The notes below the pieces were generated by a model that worked only from the letters and a program-made list of their open reading frames with translations, had not been told where the DNA came from and made no database searches. Shown here in pieces: positions 28,053 to 40,014 of a DNA stretch of 64,000 bases. Each line of letters starts with the position of its first letter. The first letter of the stretch is position 1. The translations under genes and the position numbers were made by a program. The DNA is from Priestia taiwanensis (lineage in GTDB: Bacteria; Bacillota; Bacilli; Bacillales; Bacillaceae_G), in contig NZ_BMFK01000003.1 of NCBI RefSeq assembly GCF_014638355.1, positions 1 through 64,000 on the forward strand. The letters run 5' to 3'.

Positions 28053-28186
28053 GTATTGAGCAAAGTTCAATAAATGTTAACAAAATAAGACCTTGACTAC
28101 TAACCTACGACATGTTTTTGGTACCTTGTCGTACAAAACGAAAGCAAATGAAGAAATCCAAATTATACCTGTTATACAATAAAAAT

Positions 28187-28216
28187 AAAAAAGAGTGATA
28201 CACTTCACTCTTTTTT
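28187..28216. terminator. terminator of the TVP38-type gene
   Basis: AAAAAAGAGTGA pairs perfectly with TCACTCTTTTTT around a 6-base loop. It is symmetric and could act on both strands. Confidence 0.8.
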
Positions 28217-28233
28217 GTTTTATCTATATGATG

Positions 28234-28977
28234 TTACACATGCTCACGTTGACGCTCCACTTGTGTAGAATCTTCTTGTTTACGACGTTTGAAAAGTCGC
28301 TTCATAATGACCTCTCCTTTGAAAAATCCGATGACGAACAATAACGTCATCGATACTGCAATTACAATAAGGAGTACATAATTCCCAGTCATTAAGTTGG
28401 CACCAAATAACGCAGACATCACAATTCCTGGGATACGCCCTAACGTTGATGCAATGAAATAATCACGGAATCGAATATTCGAAGCACCGCAAATATACGC
28501 AATAATGTCCTTTGGAATGCCTGGAATAACATGAATTGCAAAAATAACATTTTTTTTACTTCCTAGATCAAGCATTTTTTTGATAAACTTAAGGTCCTTG
28601 CCTGAAATAACTTTATCTACCCATTCTTTACCAAACGCTTTTACAAGACCAAAGCAGATAGAGCTACCGATGGAAATACCGACTAATGACAAAATAGCAC
28701 CGTATAGTGTACCATAAAGAACACCACCAGCGATTTGCGTTACTTCCCCTGGAATAACGAAAATCACAACTTGAAACATCTGAATTAATAAGAAAATTAC
28801 CACGCTATAATTACCATAACTCAGAATCCATTCTTTCATTTTTTCTGGGCTATGGAAAAAGCCGTAGTACTTTTTAAAATAAAGGTAACTTACCCCAATT
28901 AATATAAGAAAAATTAACCCAAGGATAATTTCTCCTTTTTTCTCTTTTAAGATGTTTTTTATCATGTACTTACTCAC
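28234..28977 (-). CDS. TVP38/TMEM64 family membrane protein
   Basis: A protein of up to 247 residues with about five membrane segments and the family pattern PGEVTQIAGGVLYGTLYGAILS and IPGIPKDIIAYICGAS. This is the VTT/SNARE-associated (DedA-like) fold. Relatives are lipid scramblase- or transporter-like; no specific role is assignable. The GTG at 28977 lies only 2 bases after AAGGAGAA, so the ATG at 28965 is an alternative start. The C-terminal tail is basic. Confidence 0.85.
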   Translation of the reverse strand: MSKYMIKNILKEKKGEIILGLIFLILIGVSYLYFKKYYGFFHSPEKMKEWILSYGNYSVVIFLLIQMFQVVIFVIPGEVTQIAGGVLYGTLYGAILSLVGISIGSSICFGLVKAFGKEWVDKVISGKDLKFIKKMLDLGSKKNVIFAIHVIPGIPKDIIAYICGASNIRFRDYFIASTLGRIPGIVMSALFGANLMTGNYVLLIVIAVSMTLLFVIGFFKGEVIMKRLFKRRKQEDSTQVERQREHV

Positions 28978-29173
28978 TTCTCCTTGTATAAATAACGTTT
29001 TGTATTATTTATACAATAGCAAATTTCAACAATAGATGGTTAACAAAGGGGTTACATTTTTTCCTATTTTCCCACCCAAACACGGAAAATAACAAATAAA
29101 TACGAAACATACTTCCACCTATATTGGGGGCATGTTAAAGATAGATAGAAGCAACACGATAGGAGCGGATACA

Positions 29174-30103
29174 ATGAACTCTTTAGAAAGCATGAATATA
29201 ACAGCACTACTAGAGGAAGCGAAAAAATACACAAACAAAGGAAAAGTAGCTTCTTACATACCTGAATTAAAAAAAGCGAATTCAACTGACCTTGGCATCG
29301 CTGTTATTACACCAGACAACAAAATGATGTCAGCTGGACAAGCAGACGTGAAATTCACTCTGCAAAGTATTTCGAAAGTGATTAGCTTAGCATTAGCTAT
29401 TATGGATAAAGGAACAGAGTTTGTCTTTTCACGAGTTGGAATGGAACCAACAGGCGATCCATTCAATTCCATTATTAAATTAGAAACAAGCGATTCTTCT
29501 AAACCGTTAAATCCAATGATTAACGCTGGTGCATTAGCGGTAACGAACATGATTGAAGGCGAGTGCAATATTGAGCGAATGGAACGTCTCCTTCATTTCG
29601 TACGCGAACTTACGAACAATCCAGCGATTACGTATTCCAATGAAGTCGCAAAATCAGAATTAGAGACGGCATTCTTAAATCGTTCCCTTTGCTATCATAT
29701 GAAGCAAAATCATATTATCGACGGAGATGTCGAAGAATTAATGGACTTATACACGATGCAATGTTCCATTGAAGTAAATTGCCATGAACTTGCACGTATC
29801 GGTCTAATCTTCGCAATGGATGGATACGATCCATTACGTAAGAAACAACTTATCCCACGTCATATCGCAAAAATTTGCAAAACATTCATGGTAACATGTG
29901 GCATGTACAACGCTTCCGGTGAATTTGCTATCCGCGTTGGCATTCCAGCGAAAAGTGGCGTGTCTGGAGGTATAGTCGGCTGTATCAAAGGAGAAATGGG
30001 AATCGGTATTTATAGCCCAGCTCTTGATGAAAAAGGAAACAGCATTGCTGGTATGAAGTTATTAGAATTATTATCAGCACAAGAAGGGTTTAATATGTTT
30101 TAA
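29174..30103 (+). CDS. glsA: glutaminase
   Basis: A 309-residue serine-dependent glutaminase hydrolysing glutamine to glutamate and ammonia. The beta-lactamase-like catalytic pair is S65 and K68 in QSISKVI, and other family stretches [14 protein letters not shown]-like [18 protein letters not shown] and SGVSGGI are present. The start is ATG 29174, 8 bases after AGGAG; the frame is open to 29132 but without a ribosome site. The length equals B. cereus-group glutaminases as I recall them. Confidence 0.94.
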   Translation: MNSLESMNITALLEEAKKYTNKGKVASYIPELKKANSTDLGIAVITPDNKMMSAGQADVKFTLQSISKVISLALAIMDKGTEFVFSRVGMEPTGDPFNSIIKLETSDSSKPLNPMINAGALAVTNMIEGECNIERMERLLHFVRELTNNPAITYSNEVAKSELETAFLNRSLCYHMKQNHIIDGDVEELMDLYTMQCSIEVNCHELARIGLIFAMDGYDPLRKKQLIPRHIAKICKTFMVTCGMYNASGEFAIRVGIPAKSGVSGGIVGCIKGEMGIGIYSPALDEKGNSIAGMKLLELLSAQEGFNMF

Positions 30104-30108
30104 TTCAG

Positions 30109-30143
30109 AAGGTTGTCTCCCTTAGATGCGGGACAACCTTTTT
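30109..30143 (+). terminator. glsA terminator
   Basis: AAGGTTGTC pairs with GACAACCTT, followed by TTTT. Confidence 0.8.
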
Positions 30144-30281
30144 ATGTATATCCGAGATGATTTCCCTAACAGTTCGGTCGCAATCATGCTATCTCTCTCC
30201 TTAATCTTCCATCATAAGACCTGACTAGAACGCTCATACTATAGATGAATCCAATTGGGTTCATGAAGGAGGCGTTTAGTA

Positions 30282-30620
30282 ATGGCAAAGCATGATCGAA
30301 ACAAGTTTGGCAATTACATCGATGATGAAGAATACGGCGCAGAGCTTTCTCCAACTGACTTACGATATGATGATAACCGAGAAGTGAATACGAGCTCTTC
30401 TGGTACATTTGTCGGATTTATTGCGTTAGCTCTTGCCGTTATCGGAATGTTCACGTATCCGGTATTCTTTGGTATCGCTGCTGTCGTACTCGGAATTTAT
30501 GCTGTAAGCCGTAATTCTCGTACGACGGGAATGATTGCGATTGTACTTGGTGCAATTGTCGCAATTGCAGCGATTTTCTTCCGCGTCGCTATTTTGACTT
30601 TCCTGTTCTCATTATTTTAG
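30282..30620 (+). CDS. small membrane protein of unknown function (DUF4190-like)
   Basis: A 112-residue protein with a charged N-terminal 40 residues and three hydrophobic, glycine- and alanine-rich segments (about residues 42-62, 64-76 and 83-112). It resembles DUF4190-type small membrane proteins, but I do not recognise it firmly. GAAGGAGGC lies before the ATG. It is monocistronic, convergent with the acetate transporter gene. Confidence 0.7.
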   Translation: MAKHDRNKFGNYIDDEEYGAELSPTDLRYDDNREVNTSSSGTFVGFIALALAVIGMFTYPVFFGIAAVVLGIYAVSRNSRTTGMIAIVLGAIVAIAAIFFRVAILTFLFSLF

Positions 30621-30624
30621 AAAT

Positions 30625-30660
30625 AAAAAAGGATTCAGCACCTATGCTGAATCCTTTTTA
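30625..30660. terminator. bidirectional terminator between 30282 gene and the acetate transporter
   Basis: AAAAAGGATTCAGCA pairs with TGCTGAATCCTTTTT around CCTA; A and T runs serve both strands. Confidence 0.85.
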
Positions 30661-30663
30661 TTC

Positions 30664-31275
30664 TTACTTCTTGAAAATGCCAAATGGCTTACCAACTGGT
30701 AAGAACACGCGACCGAAGTGTGTGTTTAATACTGCTGCTGCTGAACCGTAGAACGATACGATTGCGATTAATAACTCTGAGTAAGCAGCTAAATCATGAG
30801 CAGCTTTTGGCATAATACCAAATGCATTTAATGTTAAACCGATGAATAAGAAATCAATTAAAACGAAGATTGTGAATAACACTTTGTGTGTTTCCATTGC
30901 ACCAATCGTCATGTAAATTGTGAAGATTAAATATCCTAAATATGCGAAACCTAATTGTTTCAGGTCACCTGTTGTTGCCATTTTCTCACCGAAAACGCCA
31001 AGCTGTGCTAACCAAGTCATTGATACACCTAACCAGAAGAATCCGTAAGCACCGAATGCTGTTGTACCAAATGTATTATTGTGCGCTGCATCATGCTTTG
31101 CAGCAAATAACTGAGCAAGTGCACCTAAGAAGATCGCCCAAGGAAGAACAAGAGCTGTTCCTTCTGTTAAACCTAACTTTTGTGAAGATGCTACTAATGT
31201 AACGATCGCAAGACCGAATAAGCCAATCGCTGATGGATCTGCTGTTTGAATCTTAACTTGTTGTACTTCTTTCAT
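30664..31275 (-). CDS. acetate/succinate uptake transporter (GPR1/FUN34/YaaH family)
   Basis: A 203-residue, six-helix protein of the AceTr family. The family's NPAPLGL-type motif appears as DPSAIGLFGLA near the N-terminus, followed by FAAKHDAAHNNTFGTTAFGAYGFFW. Relatives (SatP) import acetate and succinate with protons. The ATG at 31275 is chosen, since the TTG at 31293 overlaps the GGAGG ribosome site. Confidence 0.88.
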   Translation of the reverse strand: MKEVQQVKIQTADPSAIGLFGLAIVTLVASSQKLGLTEGTALVLPWAIFLGALAQLFAAKHDAAHNNTFGTTAFGAYGFFWLGVSMTWLAQLGVFGEKMATTGDLKQLGFAYLGYLIFTIYMTIGAMETHKVLFTIFVLIDFLFIGLTLNAFGIMPKAAHDLAAYSELLIAIVSFYGSAAAVLNTHFGRVFLPVGKPFGIFKK

Positions 31276-31602
31276 AGCTGTATAAACCTCCAAAATATTA
31301 TAGACATAAAGACATACTAACGTAGAATATCAAATGTGAATATTTTGTGTCAATAGTTTTTATGAGATAACATGTTTTCCCTGTCCGCCTCTTTTGTGGT
31401 TAATTTACCCAGTAAAGAAAGAAACATGTATTATATAGGAAGAAAGAAGGAATGATTTCAATATAATGGTTCTTCTTCAAAGGACTTCTTTACATATACA
31501 CTACACTTTTATGCAAGAGTCACCGCTCTCTGTTCTATATAAAAAGTAGTAGGGAAACTCCCTACTACTTCTACATTATTGTACACTTTTCTATATTTCT
31601 TC
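31276..31602. other. intergenic stretch without a gene
   Basis: About 325 AT-rich bases: upstream region of the acetate transporter gene (31276-31400), then nothing recognisable until the terminator at 31541-31570. Confidence 0.5.
31541..31570 (-). terminator. terminator of the GNAT gene at 31603
   Basis: On the minus strand AAGTAGTAGGGA pairs with TCCCTACTACTT around a short loop, followed by TTTATAT. Confidence 0.8.
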
Positions 31603-32151
31603 CTATTCTATCATTCTTTTTGTGTATTCTATTAACCAACAATCACGATATTCCCCTTCATGCAGCTCTCGCTTAGGTAGTAATTTCACCTTCTGAAAAC
31701 CAACTTTCTCATAACAACGAAGCGCCCGCTCATTCCACGTTTGCGGGTCCATCACTATCTTATCTGCTTTTTTCTCCGTTACTAAATACTGAACCATTGC
31801 TGATACAAGGCGTGTTCCGACACCTTTGTTCCAATAATCTACTTCACCAATAAATTGATCCATGCCATAGATTATGTCTGGACAACCAACATAGCCGTAT
31901 ACCTCTCGTTCTTCCTCTTCTAGCGGGTAAAATTGAATATACCCAATTGCCTCTTCTTCATATTCCACAATACAACGAACCGATTCGTCCTCACGGTTAT
32001 AGAACTTTCCACGTACTTTCGCAAGATCAAACGGATTATCCCTTCCGTCATAATAAGCAAGCACACGTGGATCTGAAAGCCACTTTACTAATAACATTTC
32101 ATCCTTTGTTTCTACTTCACGAACAGATAGTTTCCCTTGTTGGAACAGCAT
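31603..32151 (-). CDS. GNAT acetyltransferase, AAC(6')-like
   Basis: A 182-residue acetyltransferase. Motifs VKWLSDPRVLAYYDGRDNPFDL, IGYIQFYPL, GIDQFIGE-like GMDQFIGEVDYWNKGVGTRLV and VMDPQTWNERALRCYEKVGF are those of aminoglycoside 6'-N-acetyltransferase-type GNATs. Chromosomal homologues in bacilli do not always confer resistance, so the role is open. AGAAGGAGG precedes the ATG. The Nudix gene lies 40 bases upstream on the same strand, probably one operon. Confidence 0.83.
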   Translation of the reverse strand: MLFQQGKLSVREVETKDEMLLVKWLSDPRVLAYYDGRDNPFDLAKVRGKFYNREDESVRCIVEYEEEAIGYIQFYPLEEEEREVYGYVGCPDIIYGMDQFIGEVDYWNKGVGTRLVSAMVQYLVTEKKADKIVMDPQTWNERALRCYEKVGFQKVKLLPKRELHEGEYRDCWLIEYTKRMIE

Positions 32152-32191
32152 ATGTATCCTCCTTCTATATTTTTAACATAGTACGGAAAAT

Positions 32192-32629
32192 TCAGAAATA
32201 TATATGTTTACATCTTTCTACTAAGGAAGTAGGATACACAACTTTCTCCCCCGAAAGTGCTTCTTCTATCAGCACCCACTTCGCAGATGTTTGCATCTCT
32301 CCTTCACTCACTAGAAAACGTTCTTGCTCATAATAACGTTCATCCTTGAAAATCACTACATACACTTGCGTTATCTCATGCCCTGTATTTCCTTCAATCG
32401 TAAAAATATTTTCGATACATGTTATATACTGGTTGATTACGATTTCTACACCTAACTCTTCTTGAAACTCTCGTACTAACGTTTCCGTAGAGTGCTCACC
32501 AAACTCAATTGTTCCACCGATTGGACGATAATAATAACCTGTTCCTTTAGAATGTTTACCATAACGTTCTTCTAATAGAATACAATTATCTTTCATTAGT
32601 AAGCCGAGGACGTTTGCTCGTGGATGCAT
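32192..32629 (-). CDS. Nudix hydrolase
   Basis: A 145-residue Nudix protein. The box GGTIEFGEHSTETLVREFQE followed by ELGV fits Gx5Ex7REUxEExGU, giving the Mg2+-binding glutamates. Such enzymes hydrolyse nucleoside diphosphates linked to other groups; the substrate is unknown. AAGGGG precedes the ATG. It is followed by the AAC(6')-like gene. Confidence 0.88.
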   Translation of the reverse strand: MHPRANVLGLLMKDNCILLEERYGKHSKGTGYYYRPIGGTIEFGEHSTETLVREFQEELGVEIVINQYITCIENIFTIEGNTGHEITQVYVVIFKDERYYEQERFLVSEGEMQTSAKWVLIEEALSGEKVVYPTSLVERCKHIYF

Positions 32630-32700
32630 GTATGTTTTCCCCTTTTCGATTTTGTTTTATTACTACTCATTATAATGAAAACTCTATTATCTATAAATAA

Positions 32701-32740
32701 AACAAACCGACAATGGATTTTCCTATGTCGGTTTGTTTGT
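32701..32740 (-). terminator. terminator of the collagen-like gene at 32780
   Basis: AAACAAACCGACA pairs perfectly with TGTCGGTTTGTTT around a 13-base loop. It lies about 40 bases past the stop codon. Confidence 0.75.
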
Positions 32741-32779
32741 CGTACATTAAACACTACTCGCTAACATTGAATTAGCTTT

Positions 32780-34171
<1,392 letters not shown>

Positions 34172-34189
34172 TTACAAAACTACTCTGTA

Positions 34190-34217
34190 TAGTAAATGCA
34201 AATTGATACTACTTTGT
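34190..34217 (-). promoter_or_regulatory. SigK-like promoter of the collagen-like gene at 32780
   Basis: On the minus strand AC (34217-34216), 17 bases, then CATTTACTA (34198-34190), close to the SigK consensus AC-N17-CATANNNTA (one mismatch). The same block AAAGT...TGCATTTAYTAT.NAGAG.AGTTTT precedes the other two collagen-like genes. Confidence 0.6.
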
Positions 34218-34379
34218 ATAAATAAAGTGACTAGTTTCACAGATAAATAATGTCTGTAAATACTGCTATTTTTTCATAGAAGGCTACTTGCAAAACAACC
34301 ATAGGAATATTTAGTGTATTTTCCACATAAAACGTAAATGATTCCCTTCTATCTATCCAAAAATAAGGAGTGAGCGCAA

Positions 34380-35489
34380 ATGATTTTTAACAAGACAGAT
34401 CGATTGGCCTTGAAATTTATCGGACACTCATTTGGTCATGCATGCGAATTTTCCTTACAACCAACTAGTTATATCCTGCATGCTGAGTTACTAGTGATGA
34501 GTAACTCACCTATTCATACAGATATAGAAATAAAGGCATACGACCAAACACACACCCTTTCATCCAAAGATAAAAACTATCGTAAACATTCTTCACGTTA
34601 TATACGCACAATGAATGTGACCCCTTTTGTTCCATATAGTGGCCCTACTACTTTTAACATTGATTTTTGTAGCAATTCGGATAAAGATACAACGGAGGAA
34701 AATCCGATTTGGGGCTTAGCAATTATTTACGGAGACCCAACACTTCCTGTTCGCCATGTTTCTCTCGTTGTTAGTGAGCAAATACATACCTATACCTTTT
34801 CCCACCTATTAACCCCATCACTAGGTCCAACTCACGGCAGCCTCTATTTATTGGGAGAAATGAGGCACCCTTTATCTGCCACACCAATGATGGCTTTCGG
34901 GCCAGCTACAGAACCAACATCCTTCACCTACCCTCTAATGAATGCAAACAATCTATCTCGAACTATTTTAAACGAAGAAATCGATATTTCTTCCACATTA
35001 CTACCAGCACAAACATCGGCCATTCTTCATTTACCACCTGAACAAACTAACGAGATAAACTTTCTCGCAATTGGTTTATACGTTAATGCAGCTGAACCGA
35101 AGATGACTATTATCCATACAGCAAATAAAGAACATGTCCGTATTGGGGATATCGTCACGTATACAACGACTATTATCAATGAAGGAACAACGACAGCAGA
35201 ATGTATGCAATTTCGAACAGGCTTTCCAGATGGAACATTATTTATCTCAGATAGCTTAACAGTAGATAACATTCCTGTTGTTGTAGATCCAAGTGATAGA
35301 CTACTTCTCGGTAATATGTCTATTGGTGATACAAAGACCATTGTTTATAAAATAAAAATCACTCATAAACCTAATCCAGCCTTCATCCTTCATCAACCTG
35401 TACTTGATTATAATTTCACTCCTTTACAGCACACACTAGCAGTCGGTAATCAGCCTAGTAGTATTAGTAAAGTATTTGTGCAATCATGA
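34380..35489 (+). CDS. DUF11-domain protein of unknown function, probably spore-surface related
   Basis: A 369-residue protein without a signal peptide or collagen repeats. The N-terminal 230 residues are an unfamiliar beta-rich region. The C-terminal part (about 240-335: KEHVRIGDIVTYTTTIINEG, FPDGTLFISDS and LGNMSIGDTKTIVYKIK) is a DUF11-type repeat as found in bacterial surface proteins. AAGGAGTGAGCG precedes the ATG. It is divergent from one collagen-like gene and next to another, which suggests a spore-surface role (inference). Confidence 0.65.
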   Translation: MIFNKTDRLALKFIGHSFGHACEFSLQPTSYILHAELLVMSNSPIHTDIEIKAYDQTHTLSSKDKNYRKHSSRYIRTMNVTPFVPYSGPTTFNIDFCSNSDKDTTEENPIWGLAIIYGDPTLPVRHVSLVVSEQIHTYTFSHLLTPSLGPTHGSLYLLGEMRHPLSATPMMAFGPATEPTSFTYPLMNANNLSRTILNEEIDISSTLLPAQTSAILHLPPEQTNEINFLAIGLYVNAAEPKMTIIHTANKEHVRIGDIVTYTTTIINEGTTTAECMQFRTGFPDGTLFISDSLTVDNIPVVVDPSDRLLLGNMSIGDTKTIVYKIKITHKPNPAFILHQPVLDYNFTPLQHTLAVGNQPSSISKVFVQS

Positions 35490-35591
35490 CATATTCTCGC
35501 TATGTGTGAATGCTTTCGTATGTATCATCCCCTACATAATTAGGCCACTCATTCATTATTTCTCAAGCCGTTTAACAGAAAAAACAGCTCT

Positions 35592-35640
35592 AAAAAGGCA
35601 CTAATGATACCTCACATAAAGCGAGTAACATCATTAGTGC
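35592..35640 (-). terminator. terminator of the collagen-like gene at 35672
   Basis: GCACTAATGAT pairs with ATCATTAGTGC around a 21-base loop; the minus strand continues with CCTTTTTAG. Confidence 0.75.
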
Positions 35641-35671
35641 TTGAATTGTAGGACACTGTAGTAGAGGTAAG

Positions 35672-37051
<1,380 letters not shown>

Positions 37052-37092
37052 CTATTCCCCCTTATTATCTCTAAACAAAAAACTGCTCTCCA

Positions 37093-37121
37093 TAATAAAT
37101 GCACAGTCCAACCACTTTGGT
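37093..37121 (-). promoter_or_regulatory. SigK-like promoter of the collagen-like gene at 35672
   Basis: CATTTATTA (37101-37093 on the minus strand) preceded by AC at 18 bases, or CC at 17. It is aligned with the equivalent blocks at 34190 and 38368, and is the least perfect of the three. Confidence 0.5.
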
Positions 37122-37320
37122 TCATTAAGATGCCTAATTGCCAAGCTTCCTCTTGCACCTATTTTCTTGTCCTCTGTCAAAGACACAATACTTTCTCTAT
37201 GTAACAAAATATAAAACTTTCTACTTACTTTCTAAAAATAGCTAATAAAGATAGAACTAATAATTAAGTATAAAAATAGACGCCCATATTCATCATGAGC
37301 ATCTATTAAATCAACTTTAG

Positions 37321-38325
37321 TTATGACAATCTAAATGTTTCTAAATTAGCCGTCACACTAAAGTTTGAACCCGCACTACCATCTGTACGAATTGTAAGTG
37401 TAGCTGAAGCCCCTGGAACTATAACGAAGAAACTCTTCGTCCCTATTACAACACCCTGTGCTGGAACGTCAATCGTAAAGCCAGATCCACCTATCACTAT
37501 TCCATCTAATAAAGCCACTAAGGTAATAGTCTCTTGTGTAGCGGCTACACTATCCGGAATTACTTCATATGTTACCCAATATGCCCCAGGACCCTGGAAC
37601 ACAATATCTGTTGTTGGAACTGCAGCTGTAATATTAGGCGTATTTGTTACGATTTGAGTCCAAATGAGTAATTCTTGTGCATCTCCAACAGTTTGCCCTG
37701 GAGTAACAGCCAATTGCGCAAAGTTCGCTGTTACAGTCGGACCAGTCGCTCCTGTTGCTCCCGTCGCTCCTGTTGCTCCTGTTGGGCCTGTTACTCCTGG
37801 ATCTCCAGTTACTCCCGTTGGGCCTGTCGCTCCCGCTGGGCCTGTTGCTCCCGCTGGACCTGTTGCTCCTGCTGGGCCTGTCGCTCCTGCTGGACCTGTT
37901 GCTCCCGTTGCTCCTGCTGCTCCCGCTGGACCCGTTGCTCCTGTTGCTCCTGCTGGGCCTGTTGCTCCCGCTGGACCTGCTGGGCCTGTTGCTCCTGCTG
38001 GACCTGCCGGACCTGCTGGACCTGTTGCACCTGCCGGACCTGCTGGGCCTGCCGGACCTGTTGCTCCTGCTGGACCTGCTGGGCCTGTCGCTCCCGTTAC
38101 CCCTTGAATACCTTGTATACCTTGAGGACCTTGTGGGCCTGTTACCCCTTGTGCTCCCGCTGGACCTTGTGGACCTATTGGACCTTGTGCTCCTGTTGGA
38201 CCTGTTGGGCCTGTTGGACCTGGAGGACCACCTGATGGACCCGTTGGACCGGTTGGACCAGTCGGACCTGTTGGACAATTAGGAGGACACCCTCCAAAAC
38301 AATCACATGGATTAAATCCTGACAT
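37321..38325 (-). CDS. collagen-like spore-surface protein
   Basis: A 334-residue protein with head [15 protein letters not shown], a Gly-X-Y region of about 180 residues (GPT, GPA, GAT triplets) and a C-terminal beta-rich domain of about 135 residues ([19 protein letters not shown]...). It is shorter than its neighbour but begins almost identically. It is likely a glycosylated exosporium or coat filament protein, by analogy with BclA family members. AGGAGG precedes the ATG, and a close-to-consensus SigK promoter lies upstream. No gene for glycosylation is in the window. Confidence 0.83.
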   Translation of the reverse strand: MSGFNPCDCFGGCPPNCPTGPTGPTGPTGPSGGPPGPTGPTGPTGAQGPIGPQGPAGAQGVTGPQGPQGIQGIQGVTGATGPAGPAGATGPAGPAGPAGATGPAGPAGPAGATGPAGPAGATGPAGATGATGPAGAAGATGATGPAGATGPAGATGPAGATGPAGATGPTGVTGDPGVTGPTGATGATGATGATGPTVTANFAQLAVTPGQTVGDAQELLIWTQIVTNTPNITAAVPTTDIVFQGPGAYWVTYEVIPDSVAATQETITLVALLDGIVIGGSGFTIDVPAQGVVIGTKSFFVIVPGASATLTIRTDGSAGSNFSVTANLETFRLS

Positions 38326-38367
38326 TCCCTTTCCTCCTTCTCATACTCACTAAAAAACTTCTCTACA

Positions 38368-38395
38368 TAATAAATGCATGATTCTATTACTTTGT
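38368..38395 (-). promoter_or_regulatory. SigK-like promoter of the collagen-like gene at 37321
   Basis: On the minus strand AC (38395-38394), exactly 17 bases, then CATTTATTA (38376-38368). This fits AC-N17-CATANNNTA with one mismatch. Confidence 0.62.
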
Positions 38396-38464
38396 ATGAG
38401 GAAAATGCCTATTTTCCAAGCCTATAGGTCACCTATTTTTCTTGTCCACCAAGACAGTAACAAC

Positions 38465-38495
38465 AAAAAAGCAGAAGGCGTTATTCTCCTTCTGC
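38465..38495 (-). terminator. terminator of the GNAT gene at 38481
   Basis: GCAGAAGG pairs with CCTTCTGC; the minus strand continues with TTTTTTG. The stem overlaps the 3' end of the gene. Confidence 0.8.
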
Positions 38496-39059
38496 ATACT
38501 CGTCCTTCAATATACTATATATATCTAAATCAACGATTCCTTTGCCAGACCAATATGTTGCTTGTCGTAACGTCCCTTCTTCTCTCAATCCATTCTTCAT
38601 TAATACCTTCTTCGAAACTTCATTTGGTGGCATTACTTCTGCTTGAATTCGATTTATAGTAGCCTCTGTAAATAAGAATTGTATCAAGATACGAACCGCC
38701 TCTGTTGCGATTCCTTTTCCCCAATGCTCTTCCCCCAAAAAGTACCCAATCGTCACCATATTCACCTTTTGATTAAAGTCTAGTGCTTCGATAATACCAA
38801 GCAAGCGCTCTGGCCTTTCATTTGCAAAGATTCCCCACTTCACACGTGACTTCTTAGTATAATCTCGCTCGAAGTGTCCAATCATCTTCTGCACCGTATT
38901 CTTGTTATGCTTTGGAATGATTCCACAATATGTGAAAACGTTGTCGTTACTGTAAATATTGTATAACTCATCAAGGTGTTGTTCTTCGACTTTCTTTAAT
39001 GCCAGTACATCTGACTTTAAGCTAGGAAACGAACTAAAAATAGCTTCACTGTTCATCAC
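38481..39059 (-). CDS. GNAT acetyltransferase, RimJ/RimL type
   Basis: A protein of about 191 residues with TIGYFLGEEHWGKGIATEAVRILIQF (acetyl-CoA binding) and the ANNVASKKVLEKxGF-like NEVSKKVLMKNGLREEGTLR motif of the RimJ/RimL group. Its target is unknown. It starts at GTG 39059 or the adjoining ATG 39056; the GGAG used lies inside the end of an upstream gene fragment, suggesting it was once coupled to a preceding gene. Confidence 0.83.
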   Translation of the reverse strand: MMNSEAIFSSFPSLKSDVLALKKVEEQHLDELYNIYSNDNVFTYCGIIPKHNKNTVQKMIGHFERDYTKKSRVKWGIFANERPERLLGIIEALDFNQKVNMVTIGYFLGEEHWGKGIATEAVRILIQFLFTEATINRIQAEVMPPNEVSKKVLMKNGLREEGTLRQATYWSGKGIVDLDIYSILKDEYAEGE

Positions 39060-39063
39060 GCTA

Positions 39064-39270
39064 TCACTCCATCTTCTCTAATGATATCTCTTCAAATTGG
39101 AATGTGCTTAGAAACGAATTAGTTGTGATTAACCGTGCCACGTTTTCCATTGTAGTAGGCCCTTTTGGCAAACCATTACTTCGATCCAATAACACCCACC
39201 TCAAACAAGCTAATGCCTCGAATATCTCTTGTTCTTTCTCACTAATAGCGTGTTTCCAAACTCGTTGTAT
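39064..39270 (-). pseudogene. C-terminal gene fragment ahead of the GNAT gene
   Basis: On the minus strand an open frame without a usable start encodes about 65 residues (EKEQEIFEALACLRW... to ...EEISLEKME) and stops 4 bases before the GNAT start. The start is lost where it overlaps another fragment. The family is not recognised. It looks like the surviving 3' end of a gene cut at the left edge of the accessory island. Confidence 0.35.
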
Positions 39271-39695
39271 CCGCGAACGTTCGCTGTTTGGCCATCTTCT
39301 AATACTTCAAAGTTCTTATCTTCACGTGCATCGAAGAAGTCTTTGTATAAATGAACTACTCCATCAGTAAAGATTACTTTGTCATATGCTCTTAAGTCGA
39401 ACTTATTATCTTGTAAGAAAGTGAAGATGCTGTTGAAGTGTTTCTTCCGGATTGCTTGCACTTCTGGCTTCTTGATAATAGAGATATTATCTCCACCTAA
39501 TGTTAAACCGCTTTTTAGTAAGTTCGGTACATTAGAGATTGTAAGTGTCTTAAGAGAACCGTACTTTTCTGATAACGTGTTGTAGATTTCAATATAAGCT
39601 TCCTTAACACCTTCGTTGTTACCCGCAAGCTTAACGATAGTCTTACCTTTAAGTTCCGTTACATTCAGTGTACCGTGACCGCTATAATGTCTTTC
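39210..39695 (-). pseudogene. gene fragment without a start codon
   Basis: A 161-codon open frame (GTLNVTELKGKTIVKLAGNN ... GYNEFGNTLLV) lacks ATG at its 5' side; the only likely internal start is a GTG at 39461. It is bounded upstream by a stop at 39696-39698 inside another fragment. The sequence is protein-like and uses codons normally, so it appears to be a truncated gene. I do not recognise the family. Confidence 0.45.
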
Positions 39696-39841
39696 TCAAA
39701 ATCCCCCCTATGACCACGCTCATTCTTATGAAACTTGTATCCTTGCTTCTCTAAAGCCTCCGCGTATTCCCTAAGCGTAGATACATCTATCTCTAATAGT
39801 TTCTCTGTCCGCTTCGTTTCCATAGCGCTATACGCCTCCAT
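39665..39841 (-). pseudogene. truncated MerR-like/DUF3967-type DNA-binding fragment
   Basis: A 58-residue frame (52 from the ATG at 39823, which has GGAGG upstream) contains VSTLREYAEALEKQGYKFHKNERG and DFEKDIIAV. This resembles the N-terminal helix-turn-helix of DUF3967 plasmid-type proteins and phage regulators. It stops abruptly where the next fragment begins, so only the DNA-binding start remains. Confidence 0.5.
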
Positions 39842-39896
39842 CCTGTGTGTCGTTATACGTACTATTTCTAGCCGGAAAGATAGATTCCTTCTAAAT

Positions 39897-39939
39897 CAAA
39901 AAAGCCTATCCTTGATATAGACTTCAGGATAGGCTTTTA
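39897..39939 (-). terminator. terminator of the secreted protein gene at 40015
   Basis: AAAAGCCTATCCT pairs with AGGATAGGCTTTT around a 13-base loop; six Ts follow on the minus strand. Confidence 0.8.
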
Positions 39940-40014
39940 TATTAGATTTTTAACATACTAGATTTAATTCCATTTAAGTGGGATAGCTAATTATTTTGCT
40001 ATTTTATTAAAAAA

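Noticed and set aside
39660..39700. TATAGCGGTCACGG on the minus strand as a further copy of the 73-nt element
   Set aside because: Only the first 9 bases fit; they encode DIIAV of the HTH fragment and no matching end is present. Probably chance.
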